Below, piece after piece: positions 43,310 to 52,579 of a stretch of 64,000 nucleotides of DNA. The notes beneath the pieces were generated by a model. That model had not been told where the DNA came from, searched no databases, and saw only the letters and a program-made list of their open reading frames with translations. Made by a program: the position numbers and the translations under genes. Position 1 is the first letter of the stretch. Each line of letters opens with the position of its first letter. Source of the DNA: Tamlana sp038148895 (lineage in GTDB: Bacteria > Bacteroidota > Bacteroidia > Flavobacteriales > Flavobacteriaceae); the NCBI GenBank assembly GCA_038148895.1, contig JBBVGQ010000006.1; one strand, written 5' to 3'.

Positions 43310-44204
43310 CATCAATAAGCATTTGGCATTACCTAAGAAATTTGGAGTTGAGCTATTTATAAAAAGGGAAGACCAAATTCATCCGTTCGTTTCTGGCAAC
43401 AAATACCGAAAGCTTAAGTATAATTTACAGGAAGCAAAAAAAGAATGTTTTAAAACCTTGCTAACATTCGGTGGTGCATTTTCCAACCATATTGCTGCTG
43501 TGGCCTCTGCTGGAAAAAGGTTTGGTTTTCATACGATTGGAATTATTAGAGGTGAAGAGCTAAAGAATAAAATTAATGAAAACAGTACGTTGCGTTTTGC
43601 CCAGCAAAATGGCATGCAGTTTAAGTTTGTTTCGCGCGATGAATATCGAAACAAAACCTCGGAAGATTTTTTGTCTAGGTTAAAAGAAGAATTTGGAGAC
43701 TTTTACTTAATTCCTGAAGGCGGAACAAATCCTCTGGCTATAAAGGGTTGCGAAGAAATTTTAACGCATGAGGATAAGCAATTCGATTATGTGTGTTGTT
43801 CCGTTGGAACCGGTGGTACCATTTCAGGACTTATAAATTGTTCAAAACCTAGTCAACAAGTTTTGGGTTTTCCTGCTTTGAAAGGAAACTTTTTACAACA
43901 AGATATTAGTAAATTTGTAACCAAGAGCAATTGGAAATTGATTGCCGACTATCATTTTGGGGGATATGCCAAAATAAATGAAGATTTAGTCACGTTTATT
44001 AATCAATTCAAAGCCGATTATAATATACAGCTAGATCCTGTTTACACAGGAAAAATGCTTTTCGGAATCTTTGATTTGGCCAAAAAAGGATATTTTCCAA
44101 AAGGGTCAAAAATACTGGCCATTCATACCGGAGGTTTGCAAGGCATTGAAGGTATGAACGCTCTTTTGAAGAAGAAAAATTTACCAATAATTACCACAAA
44201 TTAA
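43287..44204 (+). CDS. PLP-dependent ACC deaminase / D-cysteine desulfhydrase family enzyme
   Basis: The 305-residue fold-type II PLP enzyme shows LFIKREDQIHPFVSGNKYRKLKY, where the lysine in GNKYRK binds PLP, then LTFGGAFSNHIAA, EGGTNPLAIKG and SVGTGGTISGL (phosphate loop). Members deaminate ACC, D-cysteine or other amino acids; the substrate cannot be told here. I chose the ATG at 43287 over the GTG at 43281. It overlaps the upstream gene by 23 bp and shares a TAATG with the next gene. Confidence 0.9.
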   Translation: MDFKLENSINKHLALPKKFGVELFIKREDQIHPFVSGNKYRKLKYNLQEAKKECFKTLLTFGGAFSNHIAAVASAGKRFGFHTIGIIRGEELKNKINENSTLRFAQQNGMQFKFVSRDEYRNKTSEDFLSRLKEEFGDFYLIPEGGTNPLAIKGCEEILTHEDKQFDYVCCSVGTGGTISGLINCSKPSQQVLGFPALKGNFLQQDISKFVTKSNWKLIADYHFGGYAKINEDLVTFINQFKADYNIQLDPVYTGKMLFGIFDLAKKGYFPKGSKILAIHTGGLQGIEGMNALLKKKNLPIITTN

Positions 44205-45010
44205 TGAACAGAATAATAGTATTATTATGTGTTGGATGTCTTCTTTTTAGTTGTAAATCTAAAAAGGCTATTGTGACCAAAAAAGGTAACGACACTGAAA
44301 GACAGATAGTAATAGATAGAACTGATAAGCAAAAGGAAGTTATAGAAGAAGCCCCAAAAGTTTATGCTAGTAACACTGAACGCTATATTGATAATTACAA
44401 AGAAGTTGCCCAAAATGAAATGGTTTTATACGGAATCCCAGCCAGCATTACCTTGGCCCAAGGGATATTGGAGTCAGCCTCGGGAAGTGGGCGTCTTTCG
44501 GTTGAAGCCAATAACCATTTTGGCATAAAATGCCATGAGTGGACCGGGGCTAAAATCTATCACGACGATGATAAAAAACAAGAATGCTTCCGAAAATATA
44601 AAGATGCTAAATATTCCTTCAGGGACCATTCGTTGTTTTTAACAGAACGAAAGCGATATTCAGGTCTTTTTCTTTTAAAGAAAGAAGATTACAAAGGTTG
44701 GGCAAAAGGATTGAAAGAGGCTGGTTATGCTACCGATAGAAAATATCCGCAAAAATTAATTGACCTGATTGAACGCTACAACTTGCATGAATACGACAAA
44801 GCCGTTTTGGGTGATTCTTACACAAAATATGAACCTCAAGTTGTAGAGAACGCATTTGTTACCTACACCGTTTCTAAAGGAGATACATTGTATTCCATTT
44901 CAAAAAGATATAATACCACGGTAAAAGAACTTCAAAACATAAATGGTTTAAATGATACGGCACTTAGCATTGGGCAAGTGTTAGTTGTTAAACCGGTATC
45001 AAACAATTAA
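44204..45010 (+). CDS. GH73 N-acetylglucosaminidase with LysM domain, lipoprotein
   Basis: The 268-residue protein has an SPII signal (GCLLFSC, then KSKKA), a GH73 glucosaminidase domain (ASITLAQGILESASGSGRL with the catalytic Glu, NNHFGIKCHEW, YRDHSLFL-like RDHSLFLTERKRY) and one C-terminal LysM (TYTVSKGDTLYSISKRY). It would trim peptidoglycan in the periplasm. Its start overlaps the upstream stop by one base. It lies 3 bp before hemL, a known flavobacterial neighbourhood. Confidence 0.93.
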   Translation: MNRIIVLLCVGCLLFSCKSKKAIVTKKGNDTERQIVIDRTDKQKEVIEEAPKVYASNTERYIDNYKEVAQNEMVLYGIPASITLAQGILESASGSGRLSVEANNHFGIKCHEWTGAKIYHDDDKKQECFRKYKDAKYSFRDHSLFLTERKRYSGLFLLKKEDYKGWAKGLKEAGYATDRKYPQKLIDLIERYNLHEYDKAVLGDSYTKYEPQVVENAFVTYTVSKGDTLYSISKRYNTTVKELQNINGLNDTALSIGQVLVVKPVSNN

Positions 45011-45013
45011 AAA

Positions 45014-46300
45014 ATGATTTATAAAAGAAGCAGTGCATTGTTTGCAGAAGCTGAAAAAGTTATTCCCGGAGGGGTAAATTCACCCGTAAGGGCCTTTAAA
45101 GGTGTTGGCGGTACTCCAATTTTTGTAAAAGAAGCAAAAGGTGCCTATTTATATGATGAAGATGATAATCGGTTAATTGACTATATCAATTCTTGGGGGC
45201 CGATGATTTTAGGCCATGCCCATAAATCGGTCGTGGATGCTGTAATTGAAAAAGCCAAAAAAGGAACTTCGTTTGGTATGCCCACTGAAATTGAAACCCA
45301 AATTGCCGAATTGGCAGTTTCTATGGTGCCGAACATTGATAAAATTCGATTTGTGAATTCGGGGACAGAAGCCTGTATGAGTGCAGTGCGTTTGGCACGC
45401 GGTTTTACAGGAAAGGATAAAATCATCAAGTTTGCTGGTTGCTACCATGGGCATTCCGATTCGTTTTTAATTCAAGCTGGAAGTGGTGCTAGTACCTTTG
45501 GAACGCCCAATAGCCCGGGAGTAACCCAAGGTACGGCAAAGGACACCTTATTGGCTAAGTATAATGATATTGATAATGTAAAGGAATTAATTGAAGCCAA
45601 CAAAAACGAAATTGCTTGTATTATTATTGAGCCTGTAGCAGGAAATATGGGCTGTATTCCACCAAAGGAAGGCTTTTTGCAAAACTTAAGAGCGCTCTGC
45701 GATACCAACAATATTTTGTTGGTTTTTGATGAGGTTATGACAGGTTTCCGATTAGCCAAGGGAGGGGCACAAGAACTTTTTAAGATAAATGCAGATATTG
45801 TTTGCTTTGGAAAGGTAATCGGTGGCGGTTTGCCGGTTGGAGCTTTTGCGGCTAGAAATGAAATTATGAATCATTTGGCACCCTTAGGACCTGTTTACCA
45901 AGCAGGGACTTTAAGTGGAAATCCCTTGGCCATGGCAGCTGGTTTGGCCATGTTGACGGAGTTGGACAACGATGCCAAAATTTTTAATCGTTTAGCTGAA
46001 AAAACGGAATATCTGCATAAAGGTATTGCTAAGGTTTTAAATGAAAATAAGGTGGTACACACCATCAATCAGACAGGTTCAATGATTTCGGTGTATTTTG
46101 ATGAAGCTGAAGTTATAGATTTTGATACCGCAGCGAGAGGGAACAATGAGACCTTTAAAAAGTTTTTTCACGGGATGCTTAATGAAGGTGTTTATATTGC
46201 ACCAAGCGCATTTGAAACTTGGTTTATTACAGATGCTTTAACTTATCAGGATTTAGATTTTACGATAGCTGCTGTAAGAAGGGTTGCTAAAAGTTTATAA
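45014..46300 (+). CDS. hemL: Glutamate-1-semialdehyde 2,1-aminomutase
   Basis: The 428-residue PLP enzyme converts glutamate-1-semialdehyde to 5-aminolevulinate, the tetrapyrrole precursor. Motifs are IPGGVNSPVRAFK, FVNSGTEACMSA, FAGCYHGHSD, IEPVAGNMGC, FDEVMTGFR and FGKVIGGGLPVGA with the PLP lysine. Length and order are standard. Other hem genes are not in the window. Confidence 0.97.
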   Translation: MIYKRSSALFAEAEKVIPGGVNSPVRAFKGVGGTPIFVKEAKGAYLYDEDDNRLIDYINSWGPMILGHAHKSVVDAVIEKAKKGTSFGMPTEIETQIAELAVSMVPNIDKIRFVNSGTEACMSAVRLARGFTGKDKIIKFAGCYHGHSDSFLIQAGSGASTFGTPNSPGVTQGTAKDTLLAKYNDIDNVKELIEANKNEIACIIIEPVAGNMGCIPPKEGFLQNLRALCDTNNILLVFDEVMTGFRLAKGGAQELFKINADIVCFGKVIGGGLPVGAFAARNEIMNHLAPLGPVYQAGTLSGNPLAMAAGLAMLTELDNDAKIFNRLAEKTEYLHKGIAKVLNENKVVHTINQTGSMISVYFDEAEVIDFDTAARGNNETFKKFFHGMLNEGVYIAPSAFETWFITDALTYQDLDFTIAAVRRVAKSL

Positions 46301-46301
46301 A

Positions 46302-46335
46302 AAAAGCGCATTTCAAAATTCAGAAATGCGCTTTT
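46302..46335. terminator. Two-way terminator after hemL
   Basis: A perfect 13-bp stem (AAAAGCGCATTTC with GAAATGCGCTTTT) with an 8-nt loop lies between convergent genes, just after the hemL stop. Confidence 0.85.
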
Positions 46336-46366
46336 CATCAACAAACTAAACTAAAATCAGTCAACT

Positions 46367-46846
46367 TTACTCTTTTTGCATATTTTTTTTGCGCATCGTT
46401 TTTCTTAACTCTTGCTTTTTTTCATTTCCTTTCATACCCATCCTTGCTTGACTCTTTTCCCACTTTGCATATTGGTCATCATTCAAAATCTTCTTCATTT
46501 TTGCCTTCACTGCAATCTGATGGTCCAATCTCGCATTTTCTCTTTGAAGACGTTCTTCTTTTGAAGGTTTTTCCATATCACCACTTTCCTTTTTGGCTTT
46601 CCACGCTGTCATCATTTCTTTTCGTTTGGTGGCATTGTCCAAATTGATTTTGTAAATCTCATCTTGTTGCGACTTGCTCAAATCTAAGTGCAAAGTCATT
46701 CTTTTTGTTTGTAACGTGGCAGCCTCCTCAGGGGTTAAATCCTGCATACGTTGCATTTTGTCTTTGGCCATTGGTGGTTTCTTCTCTTCCTGTGCAATTC
46801 CTTGAATGCTAACCAAAGCAATTGCAATAATTAAAAGCTTTTTCAT
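46367..46846 (-). CDS. Exported Spy/CpxP-like helical protein
   Basis: The 159-residue protein has a signal peptide (LIIAIALVSIQGIAQ) and is then almost fully helical and charged. It has LTPEEAATLQTKRM and LDLSKSQQDEIYKI, which resemble the LTxxQ repeats of Spy/CpxP-type periplasmic chaperones, and a very basic, Met-rich end. A periplasmic role in metal or envelope stress is possible; this is inference. Confidence 0.75.
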   Translation of the reverse strand: MKKLLIIAIALVSIQGIAQEEKKPPMAKDKMQRMQDLTPEEAATLQTKRMTLHLDLSKSQQDEIYKINLDNATKRKEMMTAWKAKKESGDMEKPSKEERLQRENARLDHQIAVKAKMKKILNDDQYAKWEKSQARMGMKGNEKKQELRKTMRKKNMQKE

Positions 46847-46958
46847 TTTTTGATATTTTTGATTTATACCAATAGGACTTTAAAAACTTGAAAAGGTTTA
46901 AAGGCCATTAGCTTTTAACTAGATGTTAACGTTTATGGTAATGAAGAGATTATAGAAG

Positions 46959-48176
46959 CTACTTTACAATAGGTAATTTTATGCTGATGCCCGTTTGGAA
47001 ATCTGGGGCGTTGTTGACTTCAAAATCTTCCTTTATATAAATGGAAAACTGAAAATTGGGTTTGCCATAGGTGTAAACGAAATTCCAGTTTTGTATTGTG
47101 CTATATAAGGTGTAAACACCGTTTTGCCAACCGCCATTGATTTCTCGCCATTTACCTAAAAGCCTAAAATACCCGAATTCTTCCTTTTTGTTGTAACGGC
47201 TTTGTGCCTGAAAGTTTACCCCAAAAGCATTATAATTGCCTTTTTTGGTATATTTTGTAATCTCTAAATTGGTTTCAAAAGTGCCCAAATAAGAGTTGTT
47301 TCCCAAATCTATAACCTCTTTAAAATTGACTATATTTTTTCTCAAAACATTGGCTCCCAAGGCTACATTGAGTTCATATTTGTTTTTTAGATCAATCTTT
47401 TTAATGGCATTGGCAGATAAACCAAAATCCATGGAAGAATTGAATCTTGATGTATTTAGCCCCAAATGGCTTCCAAAATTGATGAATATATTTTTGGAGT
47501 CATTTATTGCAAGTTGCGGGTAGTAATAATGGCTTAACTCAATACCGCCCAAAAAGAAATTGTTCTGCCTCAGTTCAAGGGTGTTTCCATTTCGGTCGAG
47601 ATATCTAAAGTTAACTTGGTTTAGACCATAATAACGCCGTCCATAAGGGTCTTCACCTCCAGCAACATTGGAGTGGAACCACTCGATGCTTTCGTCGGCG
47701 GTAAAAAATGAAAAAGGATATTTCCCTTTGGTAATTAAATAAGACCTGAAATTTAAAGTTAGTTCGTGCCTTTTGTTTATGGGGATTTCAAAATTTAACC
47801 TAAACTCCTTAATAACTGCGTCAACTAAAATATTCATGTAATCTGCTGGCGTGGTTTCTTGATCTAAAAAGGTAAACTGGCGGTCGTGCCATATGGTTTG
47901 ACTGAGTCGTTCTCTTATCTCGGGATCTTTTGGGTAATGTGCCTCAACAAACGGATGGAAGTTGTTCCCGCTGGAGTAATCAATGCTGAACCTTGGTTTT
48001 TTGTATGGTAAATATTTAAAATTAGCATTTATTCTTGAACTGAAAATACCAAAATGGTGTGTTGCCAAAAGACTTGGGTTGCTTATGCCGTTTTTATAAG
48101 ATAGGCTATCTTTTTCTTGAGCGAAACCATTTATGTAGATTGAACAAATAAAAAGTACAAACAGTTTTTTTAGCAT
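46959..48176 (-). CDS. Putative outer-membrane beta-barrel protein
   Basis: The 405-residue protein has a signal peptide (LFVLFICSIYINGFAQ) and alternating amphipathic strands ending in aromatic residues (NFRSYLITKGKYPF, FGSHLGLNTSRF, ELNVALGANVL, FQAQSRYNKKEEFGYFRLL). The final residues (FQTGISIKLPIVK) are beta-like. This is consistent with an outer membrane barrel of 12 or more strands. No family or substrate is recognised. A TACTTTTG box lies five bases before the ATG, so the mRNA may begin at or near the start codon. Confidence 0.75.
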   Translation of the reverse strand: MLKKLFVLFICSIYINGFAQEKDSLSYKNGISNPSLLATHHFGIFSSRINANFKYLPYKKPRFSIDYSSGNNFHPFVEAHYPKDPEIRERLSQTIWHDRQFTFLDQETTPADYMNILVDAVIKEFRLNFEIPINKRHELTLNFRSYLITKGKYPFSFFTADESIEWFHSNVAGGEDPYGRRYYGLNQVNFRYLDRNGNTLELRQNNFFLGGIELSHYYYPQLAINDSKNIFINFGSHLGLNTSRFNSSMDFGLSANAIKKIDLKNKYELNVALGANVLRKNIVNFKEVIDLGNNSYLGTFETNLEITKYTKKGNYNAFGVNFQAQSRYNKKEEFGYFRLLGKWREINGGWQNGVYTLYSTIQNWNFVYTYGKPNFQFSIYIKEDFEVNNAPDFQTGISIKLPIVK

Positions 48177-48180
48177 CGCA

Positions 48181-48188
48181 CAAAAGTA
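48181..48188 (-). promoter_or_regulatory. -7 box at the start of the outer-membrane barrel gene
   Basis: On the minus strand TACTTTTG matches TAnnTTTG exactly and ends 4 bases before the ATG at 48176, predicting a leaderless or near-leaderless transcript. No -33 TTG at the usual spacing. Confidence 0.4.
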
Positions 48189-48329
48189 GAAATTTAAGTT
48201 TTGGCTACGTTGTATTCTTAAAAAATTAACACTTCTAATAAACGTCTCTTAATGAAGTTATAAAACTGTTCCTGTGAGTGTTAAATATTTCAAAATTAAT
48301 TTTATACATGAGAAATATTGTGTCTCTTT

Positions 48330-48428
48330 GTATAGTTAGTTTAGTTAAGCACAATATTCTCATTATTGTGCAAAAAAGTTAAAGTTTAGTTTGTTTAAAA
48401 AAAGCCAGCCTGCTAAGGATGGCTTTTT
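48330..48428 (+). ncRNA. Possible small RNA in a 320-bp gene-free gap
   Basis: The gap 48177-48496 has no gene. It holds a perfect 8-bp hairpin (GCACAATA 48349-48356 with TATTGTGC 48364-48371) and then a strong terminator (AAAAAAAGCCA with TGGCTTTTTTT, 48397-48428, plus inner CCT/AGG pairing). As the gene on the left points away, this terminator serves no visible gene on the plus strand. A short RNA of about 100 nt ending at 48428 is the simplest reading. CTCTTTG at 48324-48330 is only a rough -7 box. Confidence 0.35.
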
Positions 48429-48496
48429 TTGTTTTATAGCTTCCCAAAATTGTTTTCAACTTTTGTTGTAACTTAGTGTTCTAACAGGTTTTTAAC

Positions 48497-49375
48497 ATGC
48501 CGTATTGGTTACATATTGTTTGGGTTTTATTGATTGCCTATATAGCAATAAGTGTGGCTTTGTATTATTTGCAGGACTATATGTTATTTAAGCCTGAAAA
48601 GCTTCCAAAAGATTTTGAGTTCTATTACGAAAACCAAGATACCAAAGAGTATAATTTGGAAACCCGGGATGGTGCGGTTATTAACGGACTCCTTTTTAAA
48701 CCGAAGGGAGAACCCAAGGGTATTGTTTTGTACCTGAAGGGAAATTCAAAAAGCATTAGAGGATGGGGTAAATTTGCAGTAGATTTTACGCGCCATAATT
48801 ACAATGTTCTGATGGTTGATTACAGAGGTTTTGGAAAAAGTACGGGTAAGCGCTCCCAAAAAGCCATTAAGCGCGATTTGCAGCAGGTGTACAACAGAAT
48901 AAAAGAACGAACCACCGAAGACCGTGTTATTTTATATGGTCGTTCTTTAGGTTCGGGTTTTGCTGCAAAGTTGGCCTCGATGAACAATCCAAAAATGCTC
49001 ATTTTAGATGCACCTTACTATAGCATGACCAAAGTTACGGCACGTTATGCCCCATTTATGCCGCTTTCGGTTTTGTTAAAATATCCGCTTCCAACATACA
49101 AGTGGCTCAAGTATGTGCAATGCCCCATTCATATCATCCACGGAACCAACGATAAATTAATTCCGTATAAAACAAGTTTAAAATTATCCAAAATCAATCC
49201 GAAACTCACAAAACTGCATACGGTTATTGGGGGTGGCCATAAAAATTTAAATAATTTTGAATCTTACCATGAAATGATTCATGATATACTTAATTCAAAA
49301 CCTCAAAATATCGATTTGTCAACCACTAGTATTCATGTCAAACACAGCTCCAAAGCCACTAAAGCGAAAGCTTAA
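48497..49375 (+). CDS. Membrane-anchored alpha/beta hydrolase (first of a pair)
   Basis: The 292-residue protein has one N-terminal membrane helix (IVWVLLIAYIAISVALYYL) and then an alpha/beta hydrolase fold of the BEM46/ABHD17 type. The nucleophile serine is in GRSLGSG, the acid in HGTNDKLIP and the histidine in GGGHKN. Before the serine, VLYLKGNSKSIRGWG and VDYRGFGKSTG are characteristic. Substrate unknown. Its last 41 bp overlap the second, related hydrolase gene. Confidence 0.88.
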   Translation: MPYWLHIVWVLLIAYIAISVALYYLQDYMLFKPEKLPKDFEFYYENQDTKEYNLETRDGAVINGLLFKPKGEPKGIVLYLKGNSKSIRGWGKFAVDFTRHNYNVLMVDYRGFGKSTGKRSQKAIKRDLQQVYNRIKERTTEDRVILYGRSLGSGFAAKLASMNNPKMLILDAPYYSMTKVTARYAPFMPLSVLLKYPLPTYKWLKYVQCPIHIIHGTNDKLIPYKTSLKLSKINPKLTKLHTVIGGGHKNLNNFESYHEMIHDILNSKPQNIDLSTTSIHVKHSSKATKAKA

Positions 49376-50159
49376 AAGGCTAATTTTTGTATTATTCGGT
49401 ATTTATTTTATGATAACAGCATCATTGTATTTTCTTCAGGAAAAAATATTGTTTTTGCCCACAACCTTAGAACAGAATTATCAATTTGAGTTCAATTATA
49501 ATTTTGAAGAATTGAATTTTGAGACCAGTGATGGTGCAAAACTGAATGCCCTTCATTTTAAGATTGAAAACCCAAAAGGTATAATACTATATTTTCATGG
49601 CAATGCAGGCGATTTATCACGTTGGGGAACAATAGCTGAATTTTTTGTTGAAAAGAAGTATGACGTTTTGATTATGGATTACAGATCCTATGGTAAAAGC
49701 ACTGGCAAGTTAAGTGAAAAGGCTTTTTATAATGATGCCCAGTTGTTCTACGATTACTTATTGAAACATTACGATGAACCTGAAATAACACTCTACGGAC
49801 GTTCATTGGGAACTGGAATAGCCACTTATTTGGCTTCAAAAAACAAACCAAAACAACTTATCTTGGAATCGCCCTATTACAGCATGGTCGATGTAGGGAA
49901 GTCTCGATTTCCTTTTTTACCTGTTGAAATGCTGCTTAAATATAAATTTCCAACGTTTAAGTTTGTAAAGAACGTAAGTTGCCCCATAACGATGGTTCAT
50001 GGAACGAATGATGATATTGTTCCTTTTAATTCAGCCAAAAAATTGTTTGAGGTCGCCCCTAAAACACAAGCTAAATTTATAACTGTGGAAGGTGCTGGTC
50101 ATAATAACCTGATTGAATTTGAAACATATCGAAATGGGATAGAAAATTCCTTGAAATAA
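49335..50159 (+). CDS. Membrane-anchored alpha/beta hydrolase (second of a pair)
   Basis: The 274-residue protein is a paralogue of the one before it: N-terminal membrane helix (LIFVLFGIYFMITASLYFL), LYFHGNAGDLSRWG, MDYRSYGKSTG, nucleophile in GRSLGTG, acid in HGTNDDIVP and His in GAGHNN. I chose the ATG at 49335, directly before the basic stretch that precedes the helix; the ORF extends further upstream into the first gene. The two genes came from a tandem duplication. Substrate unknown. Confidence 0.88.
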   Translation: MSNTAPKPLKRKLKRLIFVLFGIYFMITASLYFLQEKILFLPTTLEQNYQFEFNYNFEELNFETSDGAKLNALHFKIENPKGIILYFHGNAGDLSRWGTIAEFFVEKKYDVLIMDYRSYGKSTGKLSEKAFYNDAQLFYDYLLKHYDEPEITLYGRSLGTGIATYLASKNKPKQLILESPYYSMVDVGKSRFPFLPVEMLLKYKFPTFKFVKNVSCPITMVHGTNDDIVPFNSAKKLFEVAPKTQAKFITVEGAGHNNLIEFETYRNGIENSLK

Positions 50160-50189
50160 AAAAGGAACCGCATTTTAGCGATTCCTTTT
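50160..50189. terminator. Two-way terminator between the hydrolase pair and lysS
   Basis: AAAAGGAA and CGC pair with GCG and TTCCTTTT around a 6-nt loop, with one mismatch. It lies between convergent genes. Confidence 0.75.
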
Positions 50190-50226
50190 ATATCGTTTCT
50201 TTCTGAAAAATCAGAATAAATAAAGT

Positions 50227-51915
50227 CTAAACTACGCCGACAAAAAGTCCGTCATCAGTCTTTTCGACTTTTGCTAAATTGCTTTTGGTAAGTTCCTTAA
50301 TGGTCTTGTCCCATTTTTTATTTGATAAACCTGACTGGTTTTTTAAATCGTCAAGTCCAAGTTTTTCAGCTTTTTTTAAGATTTCAAAAACGGCTTTGGC
50401 ATCCTCGCTAACAGCCACAACCTTTTTCTCTGGACGCATTTGAGGAAAGAACAGCACTTCCTGAATAGATTGGTTATTGGTTAAAAACATAATTAATCGG
50501 TCCATACCAATCCCCATCCCAGAAGTTGGGGGCATACCGTACTCCAAAGCTCGTAAAAAATCATAGTCAATAAATTCGGTTGCCTCGTCATCACCTTTAG
50601 CCGCCAATTTTAACTGATGTTCAAAACGTTCACGTTGATCAATGGGGTCGTTTAATTCAGAATATGCATTTGCTATTTCCTTGCCACAAACCATAAGTTC
50701 AAAACGCTCAGTCAATTCAGGATTATCACGGTGTTCTTTACACAATGGGCTCATTTCCTTTGGGTAATCGGTAATGAAAGTTGGCTGTATGTAGTTGCCT
50801 TCGCATTTTTCACCAAAAATTTCATCAATCAATTTGCCTTTGCCCATGGTGTCATCTACTTCAATGCCTATATCTACTGCAGCTTTTCTTATTTCGGCTT
50901 CGCTTTTTCCTGTAATATCAAATCCTGTAAATTGCTTGATGGAATCGGCCATAGTCACCCGTGCATAAGGTGCTTTAAAATCTATTTCGTGTTCCCCGAA
51001 AGTAGCTTTAGTTGTTCCGTTTACAGCAACGGCACAATGCTCAAGTAATTGCTCGCAGAAGTCCATCATCCAATTGTAGTCTTTATAGGCCACATAAATT
51101 TCCATGGCGGTAAACTCAGGGTTATGGGTTCTGTCCATGCCTTCATTTCTGAAGTTTTTAGAAAACTCGTAAACACCATCAAAACCACCAACAATCAATC
51201 TTTTTAAGTATAGCTCGTTGGCAATTCGCATATATAATGGCACATCTAAGGCATTGTGGTGTGTGACGAATGGTCTTGCAGCCGCACCACCTGGAATAGG
51301 TTGTAAAACAGGGGTTTCAACTTCAAAATAACCAGCATCGTTAAAAAACTGACGCATGGCATTGAACAATTTTGTGCGTTTTACAAAAACCTCTTTAACA
51401 TTTGGGTTTACAACCAAATCAGCATAACGTTGTCTGTAGCGTTGTTCCGGGTCGGTAAAGGCATCGTATACTTTACCATCTTTTTCTTTTGGAAGGGGTA
51501 GCGGTTTTAGTGCTTTACTAAGCAAGGTAAAATCTTTAACTTTTACTGTTTTTTCACCTACTTGGGTTTTGAAGAGTTCGCCTTCAATACCAACAAAGTC
51601 ACCAAAATCAAGTAATTTTTTAAAGACTTCGTTGTATTTGGTTTTGTCATCACTAGGGCATATTTCATCACGATTAAAGTAGACCTGAATTTTTCCTTCG
51701 GCATCTTGTAATTGGGCAAAACTGGCTTTTCCCTGAACCTTGATCATCATCAATCGGCCAGCAATCACCACTTTTTTTCCTTCTTCAAAATTTTCCTTTA
51801 CTTGTTTTGAAGTGTGGTCTACAGGGTATAAATCTGCTGGATAAGGATTGATTCCTAACTCGCGAAGTTTATTTAACTTGTCTCTTCTTACTAATTCTTG
51901 TTCTGAAAGCTGCAT
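50227..51915 (-). CDS. lysS: Lysyl-tRNA synthetase, class II
   Basis: The 562-residue enzyme charges tRNA-Lys. The N-terminal OB fold (KVVIAGRLMMIKVQGKASFAQLQD) is followed by the class II core with motif 2 (FRNEGMDRTHNPEFTAMEIY) and motif 3 (GMGIGMDRLIM). A C-terminal extension of about 65 residues (KKAEKLGLDDLKNQSGLSNKKW) follows the core; such tails occur in Bacteroidetes LysS. A TAATTTTG box lies on the minus strand at 51963-51956. Confidence 0.97.
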   Translation of the reverse strand: MQLSEQELVRRDKLNKLRELGINPYPADLYPVDHTSKQVKENFEEGKKVVIAGRLMMIKVQGKASFAQLQDAEGKIQVYFNRDEICPSDDKTKYNEVFKKLLDFGDFVGIEGELFKTQVGEKTVKVKDFTLLSKALKPLPLPKEKDGKVYDAFTDPEQRYRQRYADLVVNPNVKEVFVKRTKLFNAMRQFFNDAGYFEVETPVLQPIPGGAAARPFVTHHNALDVPLYMRIANELYLKRLIVGGFDGVYEFSKNFRNEGMDRTHNPEFTAMEIYVAYKDYNWMMDFCEQLLEHCAVAVNGTTKATFGEHEIDFKAPYARVTMADSIKQFTGFDITGKSEAEIRKAAVDIGIEVDDTMGKGKLIDEIFGEKCEGNYIQPTFITDYPKEMSPLCKEHRDNPELTERFELMVCGKEIANAYSELNDPIDQRERFEHQLKLAAKGDDEATEFIDYDFLRALEYGMPPTSGMGIGMDRLIMFLTNNQSIQEVLFFPQMRPEKKVVAVSEDAKAVFEILKKAEKLGLDDLKNQSGLSNKKWDKTIKELTKSNLAKVEKTDDGLFVGVV

Positions 51916-51955
51916 GCTAATTAATTTTGAATTCTGCCTTTTTTACAGACGCCTG

Positions 51956-51963
51956 CAAAATTA
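51956..51963 (-). promoter_or_regulatory. -7 box of lysS
   Basis: TAATTTTG on the minus strand fits TAnnTTTG exactly; leader of about 35 nt to the lysS ATG. Confidence 0.4.
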
Positions 51964-52025
51964 CGTTATTTTCAAAAAATTAGCATACAACTTATTGGTA
52001 GATTTTTGTGAAAAGAAATTTGAGG

Positions 52026-52469
52026 TTAATTTGCTGCTGGTTCCACTTCGGGCTTTAAAACCTCGCCTTTAATTTTTAAAATTTTAGTAGGTTCTGATGC
52101 GTTTGATGTTAGCGTTACCGTTTTTGAGAATTTTCCAATTCTATTAGTGGCGTATTTCACTTTAATTTCTCCTTTTTCTCCCGGAGCAATCATATTTTTG
52201 GTATAAGTGGGCACTGTGCAACCACAAGATCCTTTTGCATTTGAAATTACAATAGGTGCGTCTCCGGTATTGGTAAATTTAAAAAATCGTTCGCCATCAG
52301 CATTTTGTTCAATCGTGCCATAGTCTATTTCGGTAGTTTCAAAAGTAAAAACACCTGCTTTTTCACTTGTCTCACTTTCTTGTGAAAAGTTAATACCATA
52401 AACTAATAGGCAAAGAATTAATAAAGCTTTGGTCTTTAAAGAAAAGAAAGCATTTTTAGATAAGTTCAT
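52026..52469 (-). CDS. DUF1573 family exported protein
   Basis: The 147-residue protein has a signal peptide (ALLILCLLVYGINFSQ) and a DUF1573 Ig-like domain (FETTEIDYGTIEQNADGERFFKFTN, SCGCTVPTYTKNMIAPGEKGEIKV, KTVTLTSNASEP). The SCGCT motif is the family signature. I chose the ATG at 52469; the ORF is open further upstream but the hydrophobic signal starts here. Likely periplasmic; function unknown. Confidence 0.9.
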   Translation of the reverse strand: MNLSKNAFFSLKTKALLILCLLVYGINFSQESETSEKAGVFTFETTEIDYGTIEQNADGERFFKFTNTGDAPIVISNAKGSCGCTVPTYTKNMIAPGEKGEIKVKYATNRIGKFSKTVTLTSNASEPTKILKIKGEVLKPEVEPAAN

Positions 52470-52579
52470 AATGTTCGAGTTTTTTGGTTTATAAAGACAC
52501 AAACATCATAAAATTTTTATAAACGTCAATAAAATTATGGGTTGAAATGAGTACTAGTACTTAGGTTTAAATTTATTAA

